This document shows positions 26,316 through 38,637 of a stretch of 64,000 nt of DNA, in pieces. Each line of letters starts with the position of its first letter. The stretch's first letter is position 1. Origin of the DNA: Paramecium octaurelia (lineage: Eukaryota > Ciliophora > Oligohymenophorea > Peniculida > Parameciidae). Made by a program: the position numbers and the translations under genes. The notes under the pieces were generated by a model, which saw nothing but the letters and a program-made list of their open reading frames with translations, was not told the origin of the DNA and made no database searches. The DNA lies in the NCBI GenBank assembly GCA_905182995.1, contig CAJJDP010000095.1, forward strand, positions 124,001-188,000, in the 5' to 3' direction.

Positions 26316-27736
26316 ATGATTAAGGACACAAACTTGTCAACAAGGTCAATATTTTTTGATGACCAAGATGTTTAATGGCAATCTAAATAATCACAAGAAC
26401 TTAACATTACATTAAGAGGGCTATTTCATATTTATAAGGAAGCGAAGAGCCATTACAAACTCTCAGAACTCTCCTTTAGCCCACCTTATATCATAAAATA
26501 GTCTAAAAAATAAGTTTAAAATTATTTTACACAAGGGTTCCAAGGTTCTAGATATTACTAATGCAGTTATGGAGAAAGTGAAAAACAACATAGTTGGCGA
26601 AGGAATACTACTTTAGAGAAATAAACTAAAGTTTTACATGTATGGTCAAGTGGAGAAATGGGTGGAAGCATTCTCAGAGCTCTGCATATAGATCAATTTT
26701 CATGAGGACTTTTTTTTATATCGATTAATTTCGAATAGTCAACAGTCGAAGGTATCAAATCTTAATATGGCAGGTTTATTTTGCTGAATATCGGAGCACC
26801 AAAATTGATTATGCAATCAAAGTATTTGAAAAGAATAAATTTGACTCAGAAATTGGACCCAAGGCTTTGAAACAAGAAATAGAGATTTTGAGGCTCATTA
26901 AAAATGAATATTTCACCAAATTATTAAAAATATACGAAGGAAATGAGGCAGTTTATTTGATATTTGAACAGTAAAAGGGAGGTGATCTTTAGAGATTTAT
27001 AAAAGATAATGATAATATTCTTACAGAATAAACAGCATTTCAAGCTATCAAATAATTATTATTGGGAATAAGTGAAATGCACAATCTCAATTACATGCAT
27101 CGTGATTTAAAGCCAGAGAACATATTATTAAAAAACAAGGATTCTTTGGAATGCCTAATTATCAGTGATTTAGGTTTAGCAGAAAAAGTCAATAATGAAA
27201 AAAAACAATTGTTCACTATCTGCGGAACTCCTGGATATGTTGCTCCGGAAGTTCTAAAGAAAGAACCATATGATTAGAAAGTTGATATCTATGGCATAGG
27301 ACTCATTCTGTACATCTTACTAACAGGATGCAATCCATTTTAGTCATTTATAAAGGAGGAAACCTTTGAATTGAACATGATAGGACATGTGAATGTAGAT
27401 AAAGTGAATTGTTCAGAACTCGGCAAAGATTTACTGAGACACATGTTGCAAGTATCCCCCAATCAAAGACCAACTGCAAAACAAGCCCTTAGACATCAAT
27501 ATTTTAGAAACTAATCCACATAAGATACGTTTCCCAAGTAAAGTATAGTTATAACCAAAAATAAAATTGATTCTATTCATAGTTAACAAATCTCTCCAAT
27601 TTCATAAAATCTCAATTTTGACAAATATAAAGCTCCTCCAAGTAAGAATAATTTAATATAAAAGTTAAATCTTAATACTTAAGATAAGGCACCCCAAAAA
27701 TAGATATTCATTAAAATAATTATACAAACTAAATGA
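26316..27736 (+). CDS. Protein kinase with N-terminal PH-like region (CAMK/CDPK-like), about 458 aa
   Basis: Residues 60-130 resemble a PH domain (GSKVLDITNAVM, KLKFYMYGQVEKWVEAF with the PH C-terminal tryptophan). The kinase domain follows: YAIKVFEKNKF, LEIEILRLI, MHRDLKPENILL, a DLG in place of DFG (ISDLGLAEK), GTPGYVAPEVL and KVDIYGIGLILYILLTG. DLG is a known tolerated DFG variant. A polar tail of about 90 residues completes it. Two 22-nt introns (after KKQ and after SQQSK; the second ends CAG) give an exact frame. No glycine-rich loop is clear because the intron falls there. No EF hands follow, so it is not a classical CDPK. The start could lie further upstream (see the intergenic entry). 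Confidence 0.87.
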
Positions 27737-28010
27737 ATAAATTTAGAAAGGTATCATGAATCATAGTAATGATTATCTAATATATAATTACACTTTATAG
27801 ATATATTTTGATTCAAATTAAATATACTTAGTTTATATTTTGATGAATTTTCATTAAGTTTCTGAATTTTACAAAGATTAAAAGTGTATAAAGATATTAA
27901 TAATTTTATTATGTTACAGTAAAAAAGCTTAGAAAAACTGATCAATAAAAGTATTCTTATTCTAATAGGTAATTGTAAGAAAAATAATAAAAAAAATTTG
28001 AAGAACAATA

Positions 28011-28736
28011 AAATTACACTATTTAAGAGGATATGCATTTTCAACTAGGTATATTCATACTTAAATTGCAATTATAGGAGGAGGGACAGCTGGATTAAAT
28101 GTGGCAGCCCAATTGATAACAGATGGACATGCAATTCCTTCGTAAATTAGGATATTTGAAACTATGAAAATGCACACGTATTAACCAGGATGTACAATGG
28201 TTGGTATACTATAAACATTAAAAAAAGGCGGTGGTGTATGACATCAACAAAACTCTCAACCGATGGAAAAGGTTTTACCAAAAAATGTGATTGTTTCGGA
28301 TAGTACCATAAAAGATAGTCTATTTGTCTCATGATAGACTTAGAAAAAGAGGGATTAAATCTGATATTCATTTCTATAAAACTTCTGCTCTAATTTTTGG
28401 CGTACCGATGTATGCTGAAATATTGGCTGATGTGTGTTAGAGGAACTTGGAAATAGGGATTAGAACCTATTCCTGAATATCAAAGTAAAGGTTGGATTAA
28501 CTTGTTAGGTTACACTTCTTGTCTTATTTTTACAATTCAAAGTACTTTGTTGTTGGCTGAATTCAAATACAATTCTGAGTTAGATGAAACATTCCTAATA
28601 TTTCAGTCAAATGAAAGTCGATTGATGTTTTATTTAAATAAGGATTTCTTCCCCATTTGCTTATTGGTATTTCATGGTTAAAGGATTGTGGGGAGGAAGG
28701 GATGGATTTCCTTTTTTTAAAGGAGCTCGACTTTGA
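28011..28736 (+). pseudogene. Decayed sulfide:quinone oxidoreductase (SQOR) gene
   Basis: Blocks of a mitochondrial SQOR appear in order but in a broken gene. They are a presequence-like RGYAFSTRYIHT, the FAD loop AIIGGGTAGLNVAAQL, the substrate-side YQPGCTMVGI, MEKVLPKNVI, RLRKRGIKSDIHF with FGVPMYAEILADVC, GYTSC, LLLAEFKYNSELDETF and FYLNKDFFPI then YWYFMVKGLWGG. Lesions: no usable ATG, in-frame TGA at 28239-28241 and 28332-28334, a TGA after RTYS, a one-base frameshift near 28655, and two missing internal segments (the NAD/quinone middle and the GDC-containing part), each of the order of 80-100 residues. SQOR oxidises H2S in mitochondria; this copy cannot. Confidence 0.85.
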
Positions 28737-28772
28737 AATTTAATCTAATTATTAATTTACAATATTATCTAA

Positions 28773-30255
28773 ATGTCTATGATATCTCAAAGTGTCCAGC
28801 TCTAAAAAAACAGACCCAAGGAATTAGACATGTCTTCACTTTATAGCGAAGAAAATAAATCTTCTCATATCATCAATCACGTAATTCACCATTATACTCA
28901 GTTAGAGAATACATCAAAGATCATTTCACCACTTTATTCTATGTCAAATTCACTGTTCAAAGAACCTACCAAGTATGAATGTCCGAATCATTAATAAATG
29001 AAAGCAATGACGTTGTCAAAATTCCTATACGGACATCCTCCTAAGTTGGATAATATTATGAATATCTATGGATTTGAACCAAAACTATAATTGGAAATGG
29101 TCAAACCAGTTATCGATACAAACATTATATAAACTATTTAAACAATATCCGAAGAAGATCTGTAAACGATAAATTTAGATTAAATTAATATACAGCTCAC
29201 TTAAATTGAATAAACCCTGTAATAAACTGATTTTCATCAAGTATTAGCGACTTTAACTAATATTTTTGAAAAATTGTCCGAGTCCATTAATTACAATTTA
29301 GAAAACGAATTGCCTTATCAAAAACATATTGTTTATTAACTTAGAGTCTCTGTGTTGTTATCCAAAATCTACAAATGCATGGGAGATTACAAGAATTCCA
29401 TAATGTGGTTATTGAAAATTCGATAAAACTACAGAGTGTTTGATCCTAGCTTAGCAGGTAAGTTGATGCTCGAGTTATCTAAATTATACTTCCTCAATTT
29501 ACAAATCAGGGAATCTTAAGGAATCCTGCATGAAGCATTATTGCACTTTGAAAAAATCGAATGGAAGGCTGACATTGCAAAAACTTTACTTCTGTAAGCT
29601 CGTATTTGTGCTTGGATGAGTATTAATAATTTCAGTATTCCTAGACAACGTTGATATGGCCACAAAGTTAGTTTATGGGGCAATTTCACTACTAAGAGAA
29701 GCCTATATCAATGATGAAACCAAATTAGACTAGGCCTACTTTATCTTGGCGGAATGTCATTATGTATCTAAAAAGTATGATACAGCCAAAGAATTCTTAG
29801 TTAAAGTTATATAATTGAATTTGTAAACTGGAAAATAAGAGGATCACATTACATTCCTTGAAATCTATAATTTATTAGGACTAATTCATGCTTAGATTTT
29901 TGATCTAAAAACTTCTTACTTCTACTTTTGTTAAGCTTATAAATGCATCAAGTATAAATTGTATTCAAAATTAAATTTAGTTCCAATAACATATAAAAAG
30001 GATAGATTTTAAACAATATCTCTCTAATATAAAAGTTCCTTGGTTAGTTAGAACTAGCTGACAGATGCTAAAAGGCAGCAACAGAAATTTATGCTTAATT
30101 TTTATAGGAAAATCATTAAATTTTCAAAAGATTATTGCTTAATTCAATTATTGAGTCTTAACAATGACAATAATTATTTATTTATTTTTCTAACTTAGTT
30201 ATTAACAACAAGAGAATTTTCTATTGATAATATATAACTCAGATTTTTAGAATGA
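28773..30255 (+). CDS. TPR-like helical protein (about 485 aa), function unknown
   Basis: An open code-6 frame with one 25-nt intron near 29625-29649. The first 150 residues are polar and Gln-rich. From about residue 190 paired helices with TPR spacing are seen (VLLSKIYKCMGDYKNSIMWL, LELSKLYFLNLQIRESQGIL, AQARICAWM, AYFILAECHYVSKKYDTAKEF, YNLLGLIHAQIFDLKTSYFY). TPR arrays bind partner proteins; nothing identifies the partner. The stop (30253-30255) is a single base away from the end of the convergent phosphonopyruvate decarboxylase gene. Confidence 0.72.
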
Positions 30256-30256
30256 A

Positions 30257-31548
30257 TCAATATGTTAAGAAATGCATGAACTTCTCTTTGTTTTCGAATG
30301 TTGTAGTTGTTGGTCTACCTAAATCCTTTCTGACTCCTGGTTTGATCAAGACTTCCATAAGAATGGGACCATCATTTCGATTTAACTATAGAAAATATAT
30401 AATAATTAATATTACTCTCTCCATTCCCTTGGAAATTTCTTCTTTAGTTTACACTTGGAAGGCATCTCTATATCCACATCCTAAAGCGATTTGTGTAAAA
30501 TTCACTGAAGGATTACTTGTGGGTTAAGCACCAACAGAATCATGAGCTTGATTATTGAACAAGATATGTTTATAATTAGTTGGACCAATACTACCAATTT
30601 AAGCCAATGCACCCATATGCATCATCATGGCTCCATCACCATCTAAACAATACACTTGTCTACTCTTCTTGACTTATGCAATTCCAAGAGCAATACTCGA
30701 TGCATGTCCCATTGATCCGACTGTTAGGAAATCCTACTCCCCAGTTTAATTGAGACGTTGTCTTAATTCAAAGAGTTCTCTACTTAAAAACCCTGTGGTA
30801 CTTACACAAACATCCAAAGGACGAGTATTTTAGATAACTTCAGTTAAAGCTTCTTCTCTAGTTAACTGATAATTATTTTTAGCCACATTCTGTAATTTGT
30901 AATTAGTGAAGCATTACCTTTTAACAAGTAAAGCATAAGGTCCATTTCTATGATATAAATATAGAATTACCTAGTTTTCATAGAATAGAAGGCTGTATCA
31001 AGAACCTCTGCAGCGCCTTCGATATAATCTGGTAATACATCATATTGCATTCCCATTTCAGTAAGAATGCCATTCATTCTCTTGCCTTAGACTAAATGTT
31101 ATGGCTCATCCTTTTTCCCTGGCTCTCCTCTCCATCCAATTAAATACAGCATAGGAATTCCATAGACTTTGGGATGAGCTAATGACATGTAAGGATTGAC
31201 GATATTGCCCAACCCACTGTTTTATAAATACACACAAGGAATCTTTTTAGTTGCCAAATAATATCCAGCAGCCATGGAGACAGCAGTACCTTCATTTACA
31301 GTAATTACGTGTTGTCCTGGAGGAGCATTGTCCTTATAAATAGTTGGGAGTCATACTTAGACATAAGCACAGAAGTCTTTTAATAAAGAATCAGGAACTC
31401 CTGCATAAAATGAAACTCCATGTTTTGACAATTCTTAGTAAAATTCAGCAGGTTCAAGGAAATCTCTTTGCAATTCAAGATAAGGGGGTTCAACTGGCTC
31501 CCTAGATTTAGCATTAAAAAATCGCCTTGTAAGTTAGCGGCAAAACAT
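30257..31548 (-). CDS. Phosphonopyruvate decarboxylase (ThDP-dependent), about 402 aa
   Basis: It converts 3-phosphonopyruvate to phosphonoacetaldehyde, the step that pulls PEP mutase forward in C-P bond synthesis; ciliate membranes are known for 2-aminoethylphosphonate lipids. Sequence evidence: [66 protein letters not shown], then the C-terminal ThDP half with [30 protein letters not shown] (GDG motif), [18 protein letters not shown] and ALGCGYRD. The N-terminus [18 protein letters not shown] is basic and looks like a mitochondrial presequence. Introns of 24 (AAG acceptor), 23 and 36 nt, plus an optional in-phase 30-nt one near the end, are needed. A neighbouring PEP mutase is not present in the window. 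Confidence 0.92.
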
Positions 31549-31568
31549 ATTTTGTAATAATATTTTAA

Positions 31569-33752
31569 TCAAATAAATCTAGTAAATGTTCTGGTGAATC
31601 TTCTATCCTTCTTAAAATGCTGGATAATGTATTCTGCATTGTATTTTGGATAGTAGTTCTTGAAAGAACATTTTGTGTCTATTTCGACGAGAGCTTGCTT
31701 CTTCTTTTGTTCTAATCTATTGACAATTTCATTAACGATGTCGAATTCATGATTGATATCTTATTCACTGATTTGACTTTGAGTATCATGCATGAATTCA
31801 ACACTAAATGATTTACTGAGTTGATCAATTTCTTCCTAATCATAAGCTATGGACAATTCCTATTTCACCTATTACTACGCTTTTTAAATCTTTCTCAAAT
31901 TTAAATTGTCTTAGCGCACACTATTTCTTTTAAATGGTTGTCTCTCCTATTGATTATTCATAATTCGACTGATTAAGAATATCTTATTAGGATAATAATG
32001 TGACTTTGGACAATCGTTAGCTAAGTGGCTACTTGACTAACAACAAAAGCAACTGAGATTGATCAAATTATACTATCCAAATAAGATTTAATCTCTGAGT
32101 TAACAAAAGTATTGAAAATCAAGTGGAAATTACTATAATAACTAAATAAATTCCAATCTTTTTAGCTTATACAACTAAGAAATAGTTGTACTCTTAGCTG
32201 ATAAACTTCTTGAATTCCCTGTTAAGAATCCCAATTCTCCAAACATTGAATCTTACTCTGCTTCATAGAAAACCATGTCCTAGTCTTCGAATTATAGATA
32301 CAATTGGATATGTCCGATGCTCACGCAATAAAGGCAATCATCATCATTATTCCCATTTAAACTGCACAGATTTTATTTAAATACCATTTCCCCATCGCAA
32401 TACATTTATTCACTTATGAGATACGCGATTTTCTTTTGAAAGCTTTTATATAATAATTCAAATTAATACTCTAAAGAAAATTAACTAGTCCAAAAGGCTC
32501 TTTTGAAAATCAAACCATAAGATTGCATTATTACTTCGTCCTTTAATTGAGGTCCCAATTGATTAATTATTGATATCTGCTCATTGAAATCTCTCACTTT
32601 CTCACTAAACATAAAGCTAAAGAATCTCCTTACTTTCTGTTGTGTTTCCATATCAATCTATCTCTATAAGAATCATATTACATTTTTATCCTTCATAAAT
32701 CTATTAATGTCAGTCATCTTTTTGTCAAATTGCATGTTGTGATGAGTGATTTCTGAAAAGACATTCTAAAATGCACTTACAATCATTGCGAATATGACAC
32801 ATGCAAAAATCATTGTTATTATTGAAACAAATATTTCCAATGGGTTCTTCCCTGTTACATCGCCATAACCAACGGTTAACATGGTTGTTAAAGCCCAATA
32901 AAATGAATATTCATATTTCACTGCTATTGGTAATGAATATATATCATTTTATAATCCAGATGAAATAAGCCAAGATCCATAATCTTGTCTTTAATTAACC
33001 CAATAATCTCCTGCTGCATAAAACAAACAAGCAAACAAGTTGACTAAAAAAAAGATTGTCAATATTAATTTCAGTATCTAATAAAATGCTCTGAGCTTTC
33101 TTTGCACTTATAATAATTATTCAACCTACGAATCCACCAATGTGACATAGTAATATTTGAAGTAAAAGAAATAAGGTATCCAAATTAGAAAGGCATAATG
33201 ATCTCGAAATGATACTTATAAAACTAATGATACAATTGCTATTATATCGAACAGGAATTCTTAAGTAACATACCGTACAAATATACTGTGCTTGTCTAAT
33301 ACCATCTATCCTTTGTCGTAGTATCCTGTATTTAGAGTAATGAAGATATCGAAAATCAAAAAAAATATCATGATGTACAAAAATACAGCGATGTTCTCAA
33401 TGCGTAAATTGTCTGAGATGATCTAATAACTAAATTAACAATTTACTTCATATCCAAAAAACATAAAGACAGGTATCAAGTAAAAATAAATTATCACTAT
33501 GAAACAAATAAATAAACGCCAAGAAAATATTGCCCAATGATCAGGATTAAAAGAGGGGAATGTGTTTAAATAAGCTTCAATCCCATTTGTATAACGTAAG
33601 AATTTCCTTGTTGTAATTGGGACATCTTCAAGTTATTACACATTTTCATCCTATTGAGAGTAGTTAAAAGTTTGCATTTGTACATTCTTACTTATTCTTC
33701 TGGTTTCAGGTTATTTTTTAGTCAGTAAGGGTTGTTCCAATGATATGAACAT
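31569..33752 (-). CDS. Six-helix K+ channel with C-terminal cyclic-nucleotide-binding-like region (about 715 aa)
   Basis: The cytoplasmic N-terminus is followed by hydrophobic segments IFSWRLFICFIVIIYFYLIP, IENIAVFLYIMIFFLIFDIF, FLFDIIAIVSLVLQV, YAFLIWIPYFFYF and LKLILTIFFLVNLFACLFY, then the pore FYWALTTMLTVGYGDVTG (K+ selectivity filter) and S6 IFVSIITMIFACVIFAMIVSAF. The post-S6 linker and a strand-rich region (FKRAFWTSQ, MVFKQNL, DDDCLYCVSIGHIQLYL, SMFGELGFLTG) match a cNMP-binding beta roll; FGELGFLTGNSR corresponds to the phosphate-binding cassette but lacks its usual Arg. This is the HCN/EAG/CNG-like type expanded in Paramecium. A 24-nt intron follows the S6 linker. In-frame ATGs exist up to 33 bases upstream of the chosen start. 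Confidence 0.88.
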
Positions 33753-33832
33753 AAAATAAATAATTAAAATTATATGCATTCCCATTATTATCATTCATTA
33801 TCAATGAATAATATACAACTAGATAAAATATA

Positions 33833-36287
33833 TCAACAAAAGTATTTTCCTAAAAGCGTATGTAAGGAATCTAATGAAATTGGTTTGGATACTATTTCAT
33901 GCATTCCACTCTCATGGGCTTTTTCGGCATTCTCTTATCCATTATAAGCTGAACACATTACGATAACGGTATTTTATCTTTCTTTACGAAGAATTTCAGA
34001 GATCTCTAATTAATTTATGCATCTATACTTCACTACTAACCACAAATCCATTCTTTCCTGGCATTTCAATATCCATAAAAATCAACCTATAGACCCTACA
34101 ACAAGTATTTTGTAATTTTTGCTTTACCTTTCGAATTGCAGAATCACCGTCATATGCGCTTTCCGCTTTCCATTCATAAACTTATAATAGAGCAAGCAAT
34201 GCTATATGGTTAAAAGGTACATCATCTACTATCAAAATTTGAGGACATTTGCATTATTAATTTAAGAAATTCTTAGATGAGACATAGACTCTCTATACTG
34301 AATCCTTAGAATTAGATTTAATCTCCTCAATATCCTGTAATGAATGTCCAACCTCTTAAAATCCTGTTTTTATCTATTAATCTATAGAGAAACTCACTAC
34401 GGTATAGAATCCCTTCTAACTCTTAATTTACAATTCCCCATCTCCACTTAAAAATTTAACAATCCCTCGAGAAACTCTAAGACCTAATCCTAATTTATTC
34501 GAGCCATTTTATTATAACAGTTGATTTTGCATGTTTAACATCTAATCGCTGCTGATCCCTTCTCCATTGTCCCAAACTGAAAACACATATTGATTATCCC
34601 TTTTTTTCACTGAAAGTACTATCCTACCACCTTATTTTGTAAATTTGACAGAATTATTTAATAAATTAACTAGAATTTATGTTATTCTTAATTTATCACT
34701 GCAAATTCTTAGAGTGTTATTAAAATTTAAGATCAATTCAATCTACTTTTATTGACACTCTGATTAAAATAGTTCTTTTAAATCATTAAATATCTCACTA
34801 ACATAAAAGTTATCTGAATTTAATTTGAAATCTTGACATTCTATCTATGCATAATCTAAAATATCATTTATTTATAATAATAATCTTTTGCTTTACGTAA
34901 TAGCAGGCAATAATAAAGTGTAATTGAGATGTTCATCAATCTTTTTGCTTAAAACTTATAATAATGGGAGAGAACAATTTAATGGAGTTCTTAATTCATG
35001 GCTAAATGAATTTAGTAAAGCCTATTAAAATTTGTACCGAAAAGTAATTTCTTTGAGTTCTTCTTTGTTTGTAATGTTTTCTACAACAAACAAATATACT
35101 GGATCTTTGGATTTTGCCTAAATTTTAACTTCATAGGCTTTAATTTAATAGTGCTTTTTCTTGGATTTAATGTCTTAGACTACATGGAACTAAAACATAT
35201 GGGTAGCTTCAGATGCTCTAGATTGACTATCTTATCCGTTGCTCATTTATCTATGAACATTTTATTAGAATTCATTCATAACGAATTACACATATTAATA
35301 TGTAACTTCATCGTGAATACTGGACTGGAAGGATCCCTTATTCTTCATATTTACTTTCAAACGATCAGATAGCCAATTAGTTTAATTTAAGGTTCTTCCT
35401 GAGCCAACTTAACATTAGTTTGCGGAACTCTATTTGAGTTTTCGAAGTGGAACTATGGGTGGTTTATGTTTGGCATTGAGATGGGTTTTAAAAGAGTTGA
35501 GTTCGGCACTATATACGAATGAGATTAAGATTTACTTGGATAGCAATTAATCTAAGGAATTCACAATTTAATCAGTTGATGTCGCCATTAAGTAATTTAA
35601 TAGCTTTTCATTGTGATGTAGGACATGATAATTTTTATCTATTAGTGCCAGTCCATAAGGTAGACAGTTTAGAAGATCTTCATCCAAGGTTACATTAACA
35701 TTTTTTTCTGGGTGGGGTGATTTTTCTTCTAATAAATCTTATTGAAATTGATCTCCGTAACTCAGATGAGCATGAGGATTGGCCATTTTTTATGAGGGAG
35801 TGTTGGGAATCATTGAGGTGTTTTCTTGTGATGATTTATCTAAATATAAGAATGCGTGGTTGAGTGGTTACCAGAGAACGAGTAAGATGAATTCAAATGT
35901 GGCAAATTGATAGTAAAATTAAATGGTCATTCTAACAAATAAGTATAAGGAGAGCAGATGAGTCAAAATTTAATAACATTTATTGTTATTTTTCAATATG
36001 TTCTCAATTGCAAGCAAATAAATGAGTAGGAAATAGGTGTTTATGCTATGTACATTGTAAAATATTATTTCCAATTAAAAAATGATATGAAATTGGACGA
36101 CTGAGTTAATAATGTCCTCCCTCTATCTTGAATAAACGAGACAGAAAATTACTAAATTCAATATTATTCCAATTGCATTCACAATCAAAATTATCATATC
36201 CTTACTCTCTTGATTTCCAGCTTAAATCAAACTTATTAAATTTTATAACATCAATTAAGTCAGCAATAGCTTGGTTTTTAATTGCAT
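33833..36287 (-). CDS. Membrane-anchored hybrid histidine kinase with receiver domain (807 aa)
   Basis: It starts at 36287, far upstream of the obvious kinase part: the frame is continuous through about 140 hydrophobic residues (MIILIVNAIGIILNLVIFCL, FHIIFQLEIIFY, YFLLIYLLAI, ILTHLLSLYLF, FEFILLVLW) forming some five or six membrane spans. A PAS-like stretch with LLNCLPYGLALIDKNYHVL follows, then the H box FSHELRTPLN, N box LVNLLNNSVKFTK, G box VFSVWDNGEGISSD, and a C-terminal receiver with ILIVDDVPFN, phospho-acceptor LIFMDIEMPGKNGF, VIVMCSAY and a late conserved Lys in IVSKPIS. A single 31-nt intron in the receiver (about 34020-34050) yields exactly 808 codons. Two-component kinases are rare in animals but present in ciliates; the ligand is unknown. 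Confidence 0.92.
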
Positions 36288-36435
36288 TAATATATATATA
36301 ATTTGGAAAAGAAATTAATTATTTAAATTGAAAGGATTACGAGAACAATGTTAATTTCTAAATCTTATCTAATCCTTTGTTGATCGTCGTTAAAGAAAAT
36401 TCAAAAAAAAACTATTATTTTTAATTTTATTTCAA

Positions 36436-37940
36436 ATGAAAAATAATTACTCGAATCTGTTAGAAGAAAATGCATAATTAAAACAGAACATAGTAGAATT
36501 GGAAATGACACTCTAAGAATTGGTTCGCCAAGATTCTCTTATCGAGAAATGGACTGTAATGAAAAATTTTGTGCTTGTATCTACAGAAGTCGAACGATTG
36601 TCTTTGGCCTATGTTGCATTAGAAAAGCAATATTAGCAATTATAGAATTCCAAAGACGCTAATCAAAATGAATCTAGAATTAAGATGCTTATAACATAAT
36701 TGGAAGAGTTGAATTCCATCATGATTTCTCAATAGAAAAGAATAGATGAATTGAATAACAACAATTATTTATAATAATAGTTGGTTGATGAGACTAATTA
36801 AAAAATAGAAGTGATTCTAGAAATGAATAAGCAATTAAAAAATAACGAATAGAATCTACAATAAGAAAAATAGAATCTATAGAATTAATTATAGGAATCC
36901 AATAATGAATTGAACAATGTCATGCATACATTAAAGGAATGCGAAGACATGTTCAAAAGTACATTAAACAAATAAGAAACAGTAATCGAAAATTTATCCT
37001 CATAAAATAGCTTGTTGAATAATGAAGTACTTAAGAAAGATAAGTCCATTGAATAATTAATGAAGAAAAATAAAGAGTTGATACAAGATGTAGAAAGAAT
37101 AGATAAAAAATATGTAGAACAATCAATTTAAATGAAGAAAGTTTCTAAAATGTTTGAATCCCTAGAATAAGAATACAAAAACTATCAGCAATAACAATAA
37201 GGTAATCAATCAGAAGTATTAATAATTCAATATCTTAGTTTTATACTCTAACCAAAAGATTGGAGCACAAAAACCAAATACTAGTTGAAATCGAGGGCAG
37301 ATTTGATAAATTAAGTATAGTCGCTAAAACTTAAGAAAATCAACTCAAAGACAATGAACTCAAAATTAAATAGTTTAGATAATAAATTATGGATTAACAA
37401 ATGCTCATTGATGAATTGAAAAATGCCAATAAAACAACTAAACATGATGATGAAAATGAAATACGAGAACTTAATTTATAAGTCAAGAGACTATAAGAAA
37501 AATTAAATGAAGCAAGACATGAATTAGAAAAAGAAAGTACTTAGAAGAATAAGCTTTAATAATAGAATGAATTCAAAGATAAAGAGATTGATAAATAAAA
37601 TAGTTAAATAGAGTAATTAAAAAATGACCAAAAATCACTATAAAAGGCAGTCTAAGATTTACATCAGACTCTAAACATATAAAAGGAATTATACTCGAAG
37701 TCTTAAGCCGAATAGAATAATTTAAAAGAATAACTGCATGTTTTGTAGGAAAATAATTAGACCCTCGATTTGCTGAACATAGAAGATTAGTGCTTATCTT
37801 TAAAGAATGAATGCTAACAATTAAGAAATGAAGCTTAATATTACAAATATCAAAATTATTAATATGTATCATAGATAGAAGAATTGAGACAAACAAAGAC
37901 CTATTTAAGTAATTTGTTGATGGATAGAAAGTATTATTGA
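36436..37940 (+). CDS. Long coiled-coil protein (493 aa), function unknown
   Basis: Almost the whole chain is heptad-type coiled coil, very rich in Gln, Asn, Glu and Lys (LLEENAQLKQNIVELEM, LEELNSIMISQQKRIDELN, LKECEDMFKSTLNKQE). One 23-nt intron (gtatt...cttag, about 37218-37240) is required and gives exactly 494 codons. No globular domain, signal peptide or membrane segment is visible. It shares a 148-bp divergent region with the histidine kinase. Confidence 0.72.
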
Positions 37941-38637
37941 AATTTATTACTATTAATTTATGAATAAATTTGTATAGTATTAGATCTATTAAAAGAAAAA
38001 TATTTGATTTCCCTCATTTTGATATTCTTCAACTATTTAATCTCTATCTTATATTATCAACGATTCATAAAACAACGTTCAGTTGATAATATCAAATTAT
38101 ACTTTATTTGATCAAAAGCTTTGTAAACAAAATGTGATTAATACAATAAATCAGGATCAAATATTAATGAAACAGGACGAAAATCTTTGTAAAACTATAT
38201 TTTGAATTTTAAATGTATTTATTAGGTATTTTATTGTATCTATAATTATTATGTATATTTAATTTAAATCACGCAAGATTAGCTAAATTTCTTTTTGAAA
38301 ATATTTAAGTTGACCTTCGTATTTTTTGAACATTTTCATGTCATCAAAAAAGTGTTGACTTAGGATATATACAAAGATAGATACAATAAAAATAATTATA
38401 GCTTATGTATCAAGCAATATTTAATTACTCATTCTTGATTAATTTAGTAGTACTGATCAAATAAGTAAATAAAATGATCAAACAATTTAAATGATAAATT
38501 ATAAATTCGCTTATGTTATAATATTATTGTTATATAAATCTTATCAATATTATGCTTAGGGTAGTTCTTCTAATAGTCAGCTTTACTAGAGTTTGACTTT
38601 TTATTATAATGATTTTTCTATTTATACTCATTTTTTT
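37941..38637. other. 697 bp AT-rich non-coding gap with an inverted repeat
   Basis: I see no gene here on either strand: every frame is broken by TGA within about 30-40 codons and the composition is close to random AT. The one structured element is a perfect 11-bp inverted repeat at 38051-38061 and 38082-38092. Confidence 0.5.
38051..38092. repeat. 11-bp perfect inverted repeat with 20-nt loop
   Basis: atattatcaac at 38051-38061 is the exact reverse complement of gttgataatat at 38082-38092. A transcript would fold to an 11-bp AT-rich hairpin. It sits downstream of the coiled-coil gene and could be a 3' processing element or chance in AT-rich DNA. Confidence 0.45.
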
